DNA from: an uncultured Thermoguttaceae bacterium
Lineage (GTDB): Bacteria > Planctomycetota > Planctomycetia > Pirellulales > Thermoguttaceae
Direction: 5' to 3'
DNA: 64,000 nt
Assembly: GCA_938084835.1 (NCBI GenBank)
Contig: CALKER010000005.1
Location: 124,001 to 188,000, forward strand
Program-made: the position numbers and the translations under genes
Shown here: positions 8,366 to 18,080 of the stretch, one piece after another
Position numbering within the stretch: position 1 is the first letter of the stretch
Layout of the letters: each line of letters starts with the position of its first letter
Notes under the pieces: generated by a model
The model's input: only the letters and a program-made list of their open reading frames with translations
What the model was told of the DNA's origin: nothing
The model's database searches: none

Positions 8366-11020
8366 ATGAGCCAAGCGATTCATGCGTTGCTTCGGGTAGG
8401 GGGACCATTGTGGGCGCGCCTGCTTGGTGAGGTAGTAAGGCTATGGGTAACCTTGCGGGGGAGGTGGTCGGCCGCCGGTTTGGCGCCACATTGGCGCCCT
8501 GCGGTTGCACTTCTCTTCGGCCTTTGCGTCGCTTGGTGCTACAGTTTTGCGCAAGGGACGGAGGTTCGTGTCTCGCGCCCTCGGCTTTTTCTGGCACCGG
8601 GGCAAGTGGACTCTCTCCGCGAGAAAGTGAGGACAGTAGAAGTCGTCCGTGATGCCTACCAACGTATGCGCGAATTTGCTTATGGTCAGTGGATGAACCG
8701 CAATCTTTGGATCACGCCGGAGGAGCTTTGTACGGTTCTCACTGTCTACCTCGTGGAGGAACAGGACCCGGAACTTTTACCCCGGATTCGCACGTATCTA
8801 GATTTTTTCCAGAGCCAGGACGGCGATCACTGGACCCGGCCGAGAATGCTGAAGGCACTGTGTGTGGCTTATGACTGGCTGGCCGACGTGTTGACGCCGG
8901 GGGAACGACAGCAGTTGGGCCAGCGCATCGTTCAGCTCTCGGAACTCATGAGGCAAGCCTATCGCCACAGTGACTACAACAACCAAGTTTATTTGCAATA
9001 CGGCCCATTGGTGTATGCAGCTCTTGCGTTGGCTCATGAACCTCCGTTTGCCGACAAAGCGCGAGAACTTCTCCGCGACTCGGAGAACCTTCTGAAGGAG
9101 CATTTCCTCCCCACGATTAATCAGGTGGGCGGCAACGGCGATGGGGGCTGGCACGAGGGGATGGCTTATTTCAGCTTTTTTGCCTATGAGTTGGCACAGC
9201 AGCTCGAGGCTTGGCGGACAGCTACCGGCGAGGATCTTTTCCAAAAGGCGGGGGGGCTCCGTGGGGCTTCGCGGTGGTTGGTGTACTGCACTCGGCCGCA
9301 CGATCGATCCATGGCTCCGGTGGCCGACATCCGAACTCCAGCCCCATGGGGATGGCAGGAACTGGCCCTCTTAGTACTTTTGGCAAGTCGCTATCAGGAT
9401 GGGCTTGCGCAGTGGGCGCTTCGGTTTGTGCCGGTTGATCATCCAGTGCGGGGGTGGCCTGTGGTATTGTGGTATTCGCCGGACGTTCGACCCACTAGCC
9501 CGGAGCACCTGACCACCGGCACACTTTTTTCCGGCATTGGCTGGGCCGCCATGCGGAGTGATTGGAGCGACGATGCCGTTTGGGCACTTTTCCATTCCGG
9601 GCCTTATTACGCTGGCCATCAGCACTGCGACCAAAATAGCTTTTTGATCTCCTACCGCGGCGAACTTGCCATTGATGCCGGCGGTTACGGGGCGAAGGAA
9701 ACCGATTGGCACAATACCCTCCTCCTTCCAGGCGGGCAGTTTTGCTTTCGCAACGACCCTCAGCGGTTCTTTACGCCCCTTGCGATCGAAAGTCGGCAGA
9801 ATACCGGAGAGATCGTTGCGTTCGAGGAGCACCGTCATTTTACCTTTGCTGTCGGCGATGCTTCTGGCGCCTACCGTGATCCCGCGGGCAAGCCTGCAGT
9901 TTTTATTCGTAAATTCCTGTTCCTTAAGCCGGCCACGTTTGTTGTTGACGACACGGTAGTCCCGACCGATGACCACCGTCCAGCGCGGTCGCTCCTTCAC
10001 ACCCTGGAAAAGCCGTGGGCCGATGGGCGGGATTTTCGTGCGGAATCCGGCGGGGGACGATTATTGGGGAAGGTCATTCTTCCCGAGTCGTTCCATTTGG
10101 AAATGAATCCCCGAGTGTTTGAGAAAGAAAACCGTCGCAGCTGGCAAACTGTCATTACTCCGTCGCGCTCGGGGCCTTGTCGATTTGTTCTCGTTCTTCA
10201 TGCGCAGGCACAGGAAGCTAGGCCGGACGACTTCCGCGTCGAGTGGACGGTGAAGGAGGAAGAGCGTGTCCACTTGTCGATAAATAGCTCCGGTTATCAG
10301 TATCGGGTTGAGCTTCGTCCGGGTGCGTTAAATGCCGGCCAGATCGAAATCGCTCAAACAGGAAGCGTCGTGGTATCTCGGCGGCCTTTGGCAAGCGGTG
10401 TGCTCCCCTATGATTGGGAGGGGCTTGTGCTTTTAGAAAGGTGGGATAGTCCTTACCGGGGGCAGGGCCGGCCAGGGTGGGACATTGGTCGGCCGGCAAG
10501 CCAGTTAGTGGAAGCGGTAGAATCGGGGCTTGTTAGGCCATCGCGAGCCATCGAATTGGGCTGCGGCTTGGGGAACGATGCTCGCTTCCTGGCGTCGCGC
10601 GGATTCGATGTCACGGCCGTGGACATCTCTCCCACAGCAATTGCTCGCGCGGAACAGGAGGCACAGTCCCAAAAGCTTCGCGTGCGGTGGCTGGTGGCTG
10701 ACGTCCTGCGATTGCCCCGGCTGGGGACCTTCGATTTTGTTTACGATCGAGGCTGTTACCACGGCCTTCGCCGGCAATTCGCCCGGGAATACCTGGAAAC
10801 CTTGCGCTTGCTAACCCGGCCGGGGAGTGTGGTGCTTATCCTGGCCGGCAACGCCAACGAGCCGTCAAGCGGTGGCCCGCCTCGCGTGCGAGAGGAGGAA
10901 ATCCGCGACGATTTTTCCAGCGATTTCGAAATTGAACAACTCCGCGAAACGCGCTTCGACCGGCGCGAAGGAACCGGCGGAGGGCCTTTGGCCTGGTTTA
11001 TTCTTCTGCGAAGGAAGTGA
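8366..11020 (+). CDS. Secreted heparinase II/III-like protein fused to a SAM methyltransferase
   Basis: A single open frame of 884 residues. ATG 8366 follows GAGGGAG; an in-frame ATG at 8282 lacks one. A hydrophobic segment at about residues 45-65 ending in SFAQG looks like a signal peptide. Residues 70-680 resemble heparinase II/III-type lyases: an alpha/alpha toroid first, then a beta-sandwich region opened by GHQHCDQNSFLI (about 417) and IDAGGYG. From residue 688 the sequence becomes a class I methyltransferase: WDIGRPASQL, then motif I AIELGCGLGND, then VTAVDISP. An internal GTG at 10427, in frame, has GGGAGGGG just before it and could start a separate cytosolic methyltransferase. A lyase and a SAM enzyme belong on opposite sides of the membrane, so the fusion is odd. 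Confidence 0.75.
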   Translation: MSQAIHALLRVGGPLWARLLGEVVRLWVTLRGRWSAAGLAPHWRPAVALLFGLCVAWCYSFAQGTEVRVSRPRLFLAPGQVDSLREKVRTVEVVRDAYQRMREFAYGQWMNRNLWITPEELCTVLTVYLVEEQDPELLPRIRTYLDFFQSQDGDHWTRPRMLKALCVAYDWLADVLTPGERQQLGQRIVQLSELMRQAYRHSDYNNQVYLQYGPLVYAALALAHEPPFADKARELLRDSENLLKEHFLPTINQVGGNGDGGWHEGMAYFSFFAYELAQQLEAWRTATGEDLFQKAGGLRGASRWLVYCTRPHDRSMAPVADIRTPAPWGWQELALLVLLASRYQDGLAQWALRFVPVDHPVRGWPVVLWYSPDVRPTSPEHLTTGTLFSGIGWAAMRSDWSDDAVWALFHSGPYYAGHQHCDQNSFLISYRGELAIDAGGYGAKETDWHNTLLLPGGQFCFRNDPQRFFTPLAIESRQNTGEIVAFEEHRHFTFAVGDASGAYRDPAGKPAVFIRKFLFLKPATFVVDDTVVPTDDHRPARSLLHTLEKPWADGRDFRAESGGGRLLGKVILPESFHLEMNPRVFEKENRRSWQTVITPSRSGPCRFVLVLHAQAQEARPDDFRVEWTVKEEERVHLSINSSGYQYRVELRPGALNAGQIEIAQTGSVVVSRRPLASGVLPYDWEGLVLLERWDSPYRGQGRPGWDIGRPASQLVEAVESGLVRPSRAIELGCGLGNDARFLASRGFDVTAVDISPTAIARAEQEAQSQKLRVRWLVADVLRLPRLGTFDFVYDRGCYHGLRRQFAREYLETLRLLTRPGSVVLILAGNANEPSSGGPPRVREEEIRDDFSSDFEIEQLRETRFDRREGTGGGPLAWFILLRRK
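10416..10429 (+). promoter_or_regulatory. Possible internal ribosome-binding site and GTG start
   Basis: GGGAGGGG (10416-10423) stands three bases before an in-frame GTG (10427-10429) at codon 688 of the fusion gene, exactly where the methyltransferase homology begins. Measured from GGAGG the spacing is 5 nt, which is usable. Initiation here would give a 197-residue cytosolic methyltransferase. This is inference from position; translation from it is not shown. Confidence 0.4.
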
Positions 11021-11816
11021 GCCTGTGGCGGTTGGGATCCCTTCGATTTCCTGTGGGAGGGTTTTGCCGGTGAAACTGGTAACAGCGGAAATCTTTCCCC
11101 TAGCAAACGGGCAAAAATTCTTGTTCGGCGGGGGACGGTCCGGGCAGAAGGACTTGCACACCAGGGACTGCAAAAGCATCCCCACCTTGGATGGGTTCAA
11201 GCTACACCGATAAAATCCCGCGCTGTCACGTGGCCGAACTCCATGAAGCGATGCCCAAAAATTGCGGAACCACCGGTTGGGCGGAGTTATCCGGGGAATA
11301 GGACTAAGGGCAGGGATAAAAGGGCAGGGATAAAAAAGAAAGTGGAAATCACTTGATTCTCCCACTGGGATAACCGAAAATACGGGAGAATCGAAAAAGC
11401 ATCCCGACAAGCCGTCGGAAAGTTGCTATCTTCAAGCCTCAAAGAGGACTCTGCAGCAAGGGAATTACTTCGTGTCGGCAGCGGCTATGCGGTATTTCCG
11501 GTTTTATTTTAGCCCGCCAGGTCGCGGGGCCGGAAAGATTGCGTAGTCGCCTGAATAAATCAAGCAATCCGAAAGCCCCGGGACCTGAAATAGGGTTGCC
11601 GGGGCTTTTCGTTTTTGATCGGGCCGGTTTGTCCGGTCGGAGCTGTTGGCAGTGGGGTTACAGGTTCCCTTCAGCCCGTCAGCTGCCGGGTTTTCGTGGC
11701 CCTCAGCGGTTTGGGCAGGAGTGGAGCCATGGCAAAGCAATCCCAGATTACGTCAGGAAGATTCCAAGTGAGGTGAAGCGGAGGTAAGCCTCGTTTGGTC
11801 AAAAAGGAGTAAGCCC
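11021..11816. other. 796-bp spacer before aroF
   Basis: No convincing gene. Features seen: a near-exact tandem GGCAGGGATAAAA at about 11309-11335, a strong hairpin-plus-T-run at 11572-11610, and the aroF leader with AAAGGAG. A TTCAAGC near 11198 resembles a tRNA T-loop but has no paired stem. Confidence 0.4.
11572..11610 (+). terminator. Rho-independent terminator or attenuator upstream of aroF
   Basis: Arms AAAGCCCCGG and CCGGGGCTTT pair perfectly over 10 bp around an approximately 18-nt loop; CGTTTTT follows. It lies 550 nt after the fusion gene and about 205 nt before aroF. It could end readthrough from upstream, or act as an attenuator in a long aroF leader. No leader peptide rich in aromatic codons is evident, so attenuation is only a possibility. 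Confidence 0.55.
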
Positions 11817-12875
11817 ATGATTGTAGTAATGAAGCGCGGAGCTACCCCTGAACAAATTGCGCACATGATACGCCGAATCGAGGAAGAGGGTCTCAGACCG
11901 GTCCCACTGTATGGGACGGAGCGGACCGTAATTGCCGTCATCGGTGATGAACGAGGCGAACATCGCCAATCTCTGGCCAGTGGGCCGGGGGTCGAAGAAA
12001 TCATCCCGATTTTGGCACCGTATAAGGTGGCCAGTTTGGAGGCTAAACCGGAACGAACTGTCGTTCAAGTGGGACCGCTTCGGGTGGGTAATTCGCATCT
12101 GGGAGTGATAGCTGGCCCCTGCTCGGTGGAAAGCCAAGAGCAAACCTTGGCCACGGCCCGGGCGGTGAAAGCCGCGGGAGCTCACGCCTTGCGTGGAGGT
12201 GCATTCAAACCTCGCACCAGTCCCTACAGTTTCCAAGGGTTGAAAGAACGCGGGCTAGAAATTCTGGCCATGGCTCGTGAGGAAACGGGCCTCCCGATCG
12301 TCACGGAAGTATTAACGCCCAGCGATATCCCAATAGTGGCAAGGTATGCCGATGTGCTCCAAATCGGTGCCCGCAACATGCAGAATTACCGCTTGCTGGA
12401 AGCTGCCGGTGAAACCGGCAAGCCTGTCCTCCTTAAACGCGGGCCTGCTGCCACTTTGGACGAACTCCTCTTGGCGGCGGAGTACATCCTCAACACTGGC
12501 AATTCCCAAGTGATGTTGTGCGAGCGAGGAATCCGTACCTTCGAAGACCACACTCGGTACACGTTGTCCCTGTCGGCCGTGCCGGCACTGCATGAACGCA
12601 CCCATCTCCCGGTGATTGTTGACCCGAGCCACGGCACGGGCCATACGAATTTGGTAGCGCGAATGGCAGCAGCGGCGGTGGCCGCCGGTGCCGATGGCTT
12701 GATTATCGAAGTCCATCCGGATCCGGAGCGCGCTCTTTCGGACGGGTTCCAGTCGCTCAACTTCCAGCAATTTGAAGAACTGATGGCTTTGTGTCGGCGG
12801 GTGGCAGAAGCGGTGGGAAAAACGATGGAGCCAGCCCCAATGCCGGAAAAGTCATTGGTTGGCTCGGCCCTCTGA
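11817..12875 (+). CDS. aroF: 3-deoxy-7-phosphoheptulonate synthase (type I-beta DAHP synthase)
   Basis: Catalyses the first step of the shikimate pathway: phosphoenolpyruvate plus erythrose 4-phosphate to DAHP, in the cytoplasm. The 352 residues show an N-terminal ferredoxin-like regulatory domain ([17 protein letters not shown]..., about 1-75), then the TIM barrel. Visible active-site motifs are AGPCSVE (about 100), the PEP/phosphate loop [15 protein letters not shown] (about 127-141), KRGP (about 203) and the metal site DPSHGTGH (about 269-276). The architecture is that of the Thermotoga/Bacillus-like I-beta class, where the N-domain gives feedback control by aromatic amino acids. ATG 11817 follows AAAGGAG. 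Single gene, flanked by a terminator-like hairpin upstream and the beta-helix gene 90 nt downstream. Confidence 0.95.
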   Translation: MIVVMKRGATPEQIAHMIRRIEEEGLRPVPLYGTERTVIAVIGDERGEHRQSLASGPGVEEIIPILAPYKVASLEAKPERTVVQVGPLRVGNSHLGVIAGPCSVESQEQTLATARAVKAAGAHALRGGAFKPRTSPYSFQGLKERGLEILAMAREETGLPIVTEVLTPSDIPIVARYADVLQIGARNMQNYRLLEAAGETGKPVLLKRGPAATLDELLLAAEYILNTGNSQVMLCERGIRTFEDHTRYTLSLSAVPALHERTHLPVIVDPSHGTGHTNLVARMAAAAVAAGADGLIIEVHPDPERALSDGFQSLNFQQFEELMALCRRVAEAVGKTMEPAPMPEKSLVGSAL

Positions 12876-12965
12876 CGTCGCACCGGAGGTCGGCGCCTTT
12901 TTCCACGCTCTGCTAAGGCGAATTTTCCCCAAACTTATTCCCGCTGACCTTGAAAGGAGCTTTCC

Positions 12966-14762
12966 ATGGGCTGCGCTAAGCGCAACTTTTCGTATGCAAG
13001 TGGGCGCAAAGGTCGTCGCACTATTCTCGGCTGTCGAGAAATCATGCTGCCACTTTTGCTCATTCAGTGGACACTTCTCGCAGAAGGATCTTCCGCCGCT
13101 TCCGTCCCCGCCAAACCGGGCTGGTGGAACGTCCGGGAGGCCGGCGCTTGCGGCGACGGGCAGGCGGATAATACGGCGATTTTTCAGCGACTCCTGGACG
13201 AGGCCGGGGCACAGGGTGGTGGGGCGGTCTTTGTCCCTCCGGGTCGCTACCGCATCGCCGGCACATTGCGGATTCCAGCCAATGTCCGGCTTGAAGGGAT
13301 CTTTCGCTTTAGTCCCACCCTGCGGTGGGGAAGGCAGGACGATTTGCCAGGCTCGGTCCTTCTGGCCGAGGCTGGACGTGCTCAGCCAGCGGAGAGCCCC
13401 TTTATTCGCTTGGCCGGGAACAACGCCGCTGTCATCGGTCTGGTGATCTATTATCCGGAAATCAGCCCCCAAGAGGTGCCCCCGGTTCCTTATCCGCCGT
13501 GCCTCCTAGCCGAGGGGGTGGAAAACGTCTCAATTCAAGACTGCTTGTTGGTCAATCCTTTCGAGGCGATCCATTTGAAGCGAGCTGCTCGACACCTGGT
13601 CCGCAATGTCATGGGTTATCCCATCTGGAGGGGAATTTATGTGGACGAGTGTTACGATATTGGCCGAATCGAAAATGTGCATTTCTGGCCCTTTGGTGTT
13701 GCCTATCGGCCGGAGAACCCCTATTGCCGGTGGATTAATCTCAGTGGGGTTGCCTTCGAGTTTGCCCGCACGGATTGGCAATACGTGCTGAACACCTTTT
13801 GCTTCGGATACGGGGTGGGATACAAATTTAGCCAGAGTGCTCAAGGAAGCGCTAACGGGAACTTTCTGGGTATCGGCGCCGACTCCTGCCAGCGCGCTGT
13901 GCTTGTGGAGCAATGCCAGCCTCCGGGACTTTTGATCACCAACGGTGAGTTTGTAGGGCGATGGACGAGCCAGGATGCCATCGCGCTAGAGATCGGGCCC
14001 GAAGCCGCTGGTGTGGTCAGCCTGGTGAACTGTTCGTTTTGGGGCCCGCTTGATCGCTGTGTGCTCATGTCCAGCAAACGGGGACAATTGCTCCTCAATA
14101 GTTGCCACTTCTGCGAATGGGACGTGAGCCTCCGGGGCGCCGCGGCCTTGGAGCTTGCCGGTGGTCGCTCACTAGTTCAGGCTTGTACTTTCCAGCAGGA
14201 AGGCCGATGGCATCTCCGCGTAAGCCCAGATGTGGAACAGGTGTTGATTATGGGCGTACAAGTCCGTGGCCGATTTTTCTCGGATAACCAGGCGCCCGAC
14301 AAAACCACAATTATCCCCCCAGGTTGCGCTGAGGCTTCGTTGCCAAGGGAGTCGCGGGAGCAGTACCGAATTAATATCGGCCAACCAGGGGATGAGCCGT
14401 TTCTGCTTCTTTTCCATGGCGCAGAACAGGCGGAGCGGTCATTCCGCTGGAGTAGTGCCCGGTCATTCCTCGTGCTGCCGGTCATTCCGGGGAAAAACTA
14501 CGAGGTTGTGTTGGAGGCTGCAGTTCCCCCGCACCTTGCTCCGGGAGCTTTCGGGGTTTATTTGGCCGAGCAAAAGCTGGGCGTACTATCCACAGGACAA
14601 AATAGGCTTGTCCTCCCGGCCATCGGGGGAGACGAAGTGGTGCTTGAAATTCGCGGTCCCGCCTGGGTGCCCGCCGAGCATAACCGCCGTTCAAAAGATT
14701 ACCGCCCGCTAGGGATTCAGCTCTTTTCGGTCGCCGTGAGGGCTCTGGGTGACCCTTCCTAG
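12966..14762 (+). CDS. Secreted right-handed beta-helix protein (Pectate_lyase_3 / GH28-like fold)
   Basis: A 598-residue protein with AAAGGAG before its ATG. A long basic N-terminus precedes a hydrophobic segment (IMLPLLLIQWTLLAEGSSAAS, about residues 26-46), a signal peptide. The mature part opens with WNVREAGACGDGQADNTAI, GGGAVFVPPGRYRI and ANVRLEG, the start signature of the pectate-lyase-3 superfamily, also found in polygalacturonases and phage tailspikes. Parallel beta-helix coils follow to about residue 440; the last 150 residues form a beta-rich accessory region. No GH28 catalytic Asp triad can be assigned by eye, so the activity (hydrolase, lyase or binding) is open. Probably acts on polysaccharide outside the cytoplasm. 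Confidence 0.75.
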   Translation: MGCAKRNFSYASGRKGRRTILGCREIMLPLLLIQWTLLAEGSSAASVPAKPGWWNVREAGACGDGQADNTAIFQRLLDEAGAQGGGAVFVPPGRYRIAGTLRIPANVRLEGIFRFSPTLRWGRQDDLPGSVLLAEAGRAQPAESPFIRLAGNNAAVIGLVIYYPEISPQEVPPVPYPPCLLAEGVENVSIQDCLLVNPFEAIHLKRAARHLVRNVMGYPIWRGIYVDECYDIGRIENVHFWPFGVAYRPENPYCRWINLSGVAFEFARTDWQYVLNTFCFGYGVGYKFSQSAQGSANGNFLGIGADSCQRAVLVEQCQPPGLLITNGEFVGRWTSQDAIALEIGPEAAGVVSLVNCSFWGPLDRCVLMSSKRGQLLLNSCHFCEWDVSLRGAAALELAGGRSLVQACTFQQEGRWHLRVSPDVEQVLIMGVQVRGRFFSDNQAPDKTTIIPPGCAEASLPRESREQYRINIGQPGDEPFLLLFHGAEQAERSFRWSSARSFLVLPVIPGKNYEVVLEAAVPPHLAPGAFGVYLAEQKLGVLSTGQNRLVLPAIGGDEVVLEIRGPAWVPAEHNRRSKDYRPLGIQLFSVAVRALGDPS

Positions 14763-14823
14763 AAGGCCCTTATCAAAGAAACGGGTGCTGGTCAACTTAC
14801 CGGCCGCTCGTGATGTGGACAGT

Positions 14824-14855
14824 GACTGGCTTTTTTTCACGAAAAGCCTTCAGTC
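14824..14855. terminator. Bidirectional hairpin between convergent genes
   Basis: GGCTTTT and AAAAGCC pair around a 7-nt loop, and outer GACTG/CAGTC arms extend the stem across a TT bulge. The inner arms give T-runs in both directions. It sits 62 nt after the beta-helix gene and 68 nt after the ExeA-like gene stop on the other strand, the expected place for a shared terminator. Confidence 0.45.
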
Positions 14856-14922
14856 CGGGAACAGTTGACGACCAATTCCAACCACTTTGCTTCACGATGC
14901 CAAAACGCGAGCAAGCTTGCCT

Positions 14923-16827
14923 TTAGCAGGTAAGCGAACGTTTGTCCCGTCGAACTCGGCGCACGGTAAGAGGCGGCCGGGGGGAAGGGCTGGGGTCGTC
15001 GGCTATCTCACACCGGGGCAACTGGAAGCACACAGGAGGTGGTACCACCTTTTGCTGCCGATTTTGGTACTCGGTCGCTTCCCAAAAGTTCGGGTGGACG
15101 TATTCATTGCAAACCACTAGTTGAGCCGAGCGATCGTCTGCCGGTTGTTGAATGGCTTCCGAACTCACCACACTCAACACACTGCTAGCAATGCCACTGG
15201 ACGGGGTTGTCCCCCCACAATCGGAGGTGAGGACAACATGACCCCAATCGTTGACCGAGGACTCCTCCCGATTCCAGAGCCTTTCTTCCTGGTTTCTTTC
15301 TTTTTGCCACGGATCATTCCGCCACGGTAGTTGGGTGGAAATGACCGGTACCCAGCTCAAACGATACCAACCCCCCGCATCGGAGGTGGGCGAGACGAAG
15401 GCGTCGGAATCCTCGGCAACCATTTTTTGCCAGAGCTGCCGCGCCGTGGACCACCGGCAGTACCGGCCGCGGTATCCGTAGGCCGAGAAATGCTCGAAAG
15501 AGGCCCAATCCTGTCGACAGATGTAGTCCACGTGCCAGTTGTTGACTTCTGCTTCCGTGTCAAATGGTTCCTCGAAAGGATTGGGCGGGGTGGGAATTTC
15601 GATCGCGATTGCCCAACCAGTTTCGTCCACAGTGAGGAGGACTTCTTTTGGAGAGGCCTCGGAAGTGGATTGGCCGACGAAGATGCCGTTGTCCGGGTGA
15701 GGCCCCTGAGTCGCTTCGCGGTGGTTTTCTGCTATCAACTCGGCCACCGCCTGCTCCGCCTTTTCTAAGGTTTCAAAAACACCCGAATCGCCCGTCGCCT
15801 CCGGGCGGGCCACGCGAAGGAAGGGAATAGTACATCCGCTGGCCTCTTCGGTGAAAGTTTTGCGGTCGTCTACGAGCTGGCCAAACTCGATGATATCCGG
15901 GCGCTGTCGCCGCTGGGAATCATTCCAGGGGCCGGGAAGCTGCTGGAGATCCGCCCAGGCCTCTTCCACAAGGGGCCAGTCAACGCACGACTTGCCGGCG
16001 ACAAACGCTAGGAACATGGCGTGATCGGCGACTTGATTGACAAGCCGAGGAACACCGCCTGTAGCGCGAAACAGCGCGTCGCGGGCCTCGCTTAAGAAAA
16101 TGCGATCGGGATCCCCACCAGCCAGGGAGATTTGGTGGCAAATGAAGGCCTCCGTCTGTGGACGAGTTAACGGCTGAAGATAACTCCGTACCACAATTCG
16201 TTGGGCAAGTGGCTCCAGACGGGGACTACTGAGTCTATCTTCAAGAAGCATTCCTCCGGAGAGCACTAGGTGCACTCGCGGCACATCGTCCTGAAAGATG
16301 TTTGTCAGTGTGCGGATGTCCTCGAGAATTCGCAAAGGCAGGCTGTGCGCTTCATCCACAAGAAGGAGCACAGGCCGGGGGGGTAAAACCGCTCGGGGAC
16401 TCCGGGTGAGAAACTCCGGCAGTTCATCCCCACGAAAATAAGCTTCCACGGCGATGCGCAATTCGCCCTCGTCTAAACCGAAGAAGGACAATCCCAACTG
16501 ATAGAGGATGGCCTGGCAAAGAGCTTTAGGAGAGTCGAGACGCCCCCCTGCCAGGAAGACAACGGCATACTCCTCCTTGAACTCGCGGGCCAGAAGTCGA
16601 CACAGCAGCGTTTTTCCGGTCCCTGGTGGTCCAGCGATGAGCCCCGCACCTTCCCCCCGCCTTATCATGCGAAACAGATTCTGTCGGGCTGACTCCATCG
16701 GTTCCATGGGACAGTAGTGCTCGGGGCTGGGCACGGCGATGAAGGGGCGGCGTCGAAGCCCGAAGAATTCAAGCCAACGTGCCTCGATGTCGGCGGTCAT
16801 TGGGTGGTGCGCTTTCACATCTGCCAT
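14923..16827 (-). CDS. ExeA/GspA-like AAA ATPase with long C-terminal extension
   Basis: Start ATG 16827 is chosen; a TTG at 16842 and an ATG at 16800 are alternatives and none has a strong Shine-Dalgarno. Of 634 residues the first 300 match the ExeA/MSHA-biogenesis ATPase family: W-x-x-F-F-G-L-x-x-x-P-F near 18-30, Walker A GPPGTGKT (66-73), Walker B PVLLLVDEAH (152-161), and a sensor-2-like GGVPRLVNQ near 265. In known systems the family works with secretin or pilus assembly, or as a general AAA regulator. The last 300 residues are acidic and Trp-rich with no domain I recognise and no membrane helix. No type II secretion or pilus genes are adjacent. Confidence 0.8.
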   Translation of the reverse strand: MADVKAHHPMTADIEARWLEFFGLRRRPFIAVPSPEHYCPMEPMESARQNLFRMIRRGEGAGLIAGPPGTGKTLLCRLLAREFKEEYAVVFLAGGRLDSPKALCQAILYQLGLSFFGLDEGELRIAVEAYFRGDELPEFLTRSPRAVLPPRPVLLLVDEAHSLPLRILEDIRTLTNIFQDDVPRVHLVLSGGMLLEDRLSSPRLEPLAQRIVVRSYLQPLTRPQTEAFICHQISLAGGDPDRIFLSEARDALFRATGGVPRLVNQVADHAMFLAFVAGKSCVDWPLVEEAWADLQQLPGPWNDSQRRQRPDIIEFGQLVDDRKTFTEEASGCTIPFLRVARPEATGDSGVFETLEKAEQAVAELIAENHREATQGPHPDNGIFVGQSTSEASPKEVLLTVDETGWAIAIEIPTPPNPFEEPFDTEAEVNNWHVDYICRQDWASFEHFSAYGYRGRYCRWSTARQLWQKMVAEDSDAFVSPTSDAGGWYRLSWVPVISTQLPWRNDPWQKERNQEERLWNREESSVNDWGHVVLTSDCGGTTPSSGIASSVLSVVSSEAIQQPADDRSAQLVVCNEYVHPNFWEATEYQNRQQKVVPPPVCFQLPRCEIADDPSPSPRPPLTVRRVRRDKRSLTC

Positions 16828-16852
16828 ACTTAGGTGTGACAATCCACTAACG

Positions 16853-17221
16853 TTATAAAACTGCCCGCGGCGGCTTCCAGTAAGGTCGCAGATCGTCTTG
16901 GGTCCTGCAGCCCGCCTTGCCCGGTAGAGAGGGAAACCCCCATACTGGGGTACTTTCGGGAGTCTCTAAAAAACGTTGGGCCCACGGACGCTTCCGCCGT
17001 TGCGCTTCGAACAAAATGGAATGTGCTTCAGGAACCGCCGAAATTACTTCTTGCTTTTGAGTTTGACTCGGAGGGGCTGCGACCGGAGCTTCCTCGGATT
17101 GCCGTCTGTTCCGCAAGTCGTGCGGGAGTTTCGCCGTTTTCACCGGTCGTGCGCCGAGGCCGAGCGAGCCGATTCCCTTCCCGGCGATTCCTGCGAGCAT
17201 GAGGTTATTCCTTTCTGGCAA
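16853..17221 (-). CDS. Small hypothetical ORF upstream of the ExeA-like gene
   Basis: An ORF of 122 codons that ends 25 nt before the ExeA-like start on the same strand, which is its main support. The peptide is basic and Pro/Arg-rich, with no domain, no clear signal peptide and no strong ribosome-binding site. Base use resembles the surrounding noncoding DNA. It may be a leader region rather than a gene. Confidence 0.25.
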   Translation of the reverse strand: MPERNNLMLAGIAGKGIGSLGLGARPVKTAKLPHDLRNRRQSEEAPVAAPPSQTQKQEVISAVPEAHSILFEAQRRKRPWAQRFLETPESTPVWGFPSLPGKAGCRTQDDLRPYWKPPRAVL

Positions 17222-18080
17222 TCGGCAAGGTAAGTCGATGGCTCAAGCCGTTCGTCGTCTAGCACAACTTGCACACATGGGCAAATTGATCTTCTTGGGT
17301 AATATCTGTCGGTTGGGTAAAACGTGTTCGCCAGAGGGATTGGCCGCGGCGAGCGGTAGCCTTTGATGGAATAACCGGAACACGGCCGAGGGGCCATCGC
17401 CCCTACATCAGGCCGAAAGGCAAATCTTCGGTGCCACGCCATCCACTCGCCGCAAGCGGTCGTAACCAAGCCTTAAGGCCGCGCAACTTCCCAGAGCATA
17501 AATTGGGGCCAAGTGATCTCCTTAATTTCGTACTGAGGGGGTTTGAACCGCAAATGTTTCGCGGCTAGAAAAGGTGATGTATGGGAAAATTTTTAACAAG
17601 TCGAGGTGGGGAATTTCATGTTTGCTTCCTCGGTAGCTCTCGCCAGAGGGGCCACGGTTTTGGGCGAATAAGGTTCCCTCGTGTTTTGGCGGGGACATCC
17701 ACAGGCCAATAAGTGGCGCATTGATCGGTTGGGAAAAGTGCCGCCTTGCGAATGACTGTTGGAAATAGTTCCAGCTGGCCTGTGACTCGTGGTCAACCCT
17801 TCCACGGGAAAATGGGTGTATCCCCCAGGGTCGACGAAGGCAGCCGCGATCGTGTAGGGTCCGACGGTAAGCTCCCACTAGCGACTAAGGGATCCGGCGT
17901 CAACGGGCTTATAGCCTAACTAGGGACGGCAGATCCCCCTACAGGGTGCGGCTCCAAAATCGGGCATCCACTGCACAAGTTTGGGGGTACAAATCCGCCT
18001 TCTGTGGGAAAGAATATGCTCTGTCGGATGGCAGCGGAAAGAGCCGTCTATCAGTTTCGGGTCAACGGTGGAGGATTGCC
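17222..18080. other. 0.86-kb gap without a clear gene
   Basis: Divergent region between the ExeA side (minus) and the URO-D-like gene (plus). ORFs of 60-118 codons on the minus strand show no family signature. The URO-D frame extends upstream through 17946-18080, but that part looks unlike the family. No RNA gene or clear promoter seen. Confidence 0.35.

Noticed and set aside
9371..10000. Long minus-strand ORF of 209 codons
   Set aside because: It lies fully inside the heparinase-like region, has no ribosome-binding site and shows the composition expected of an antisense shadow. Other long ORFs opposite real genes were left out for the same reason.
11185..11215. GGGTTCAAGC, resembling a tRNA T-loop
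   Set aside because: The flanking five bases on each side do not pair, and no acceptor or D-arm is visible.
17522..17878. 118-codon minus-strand ORF upstream of the URO-D-like gene
   Set aside because: No start signal or family match; it reads like random translation and overlaps another frame.
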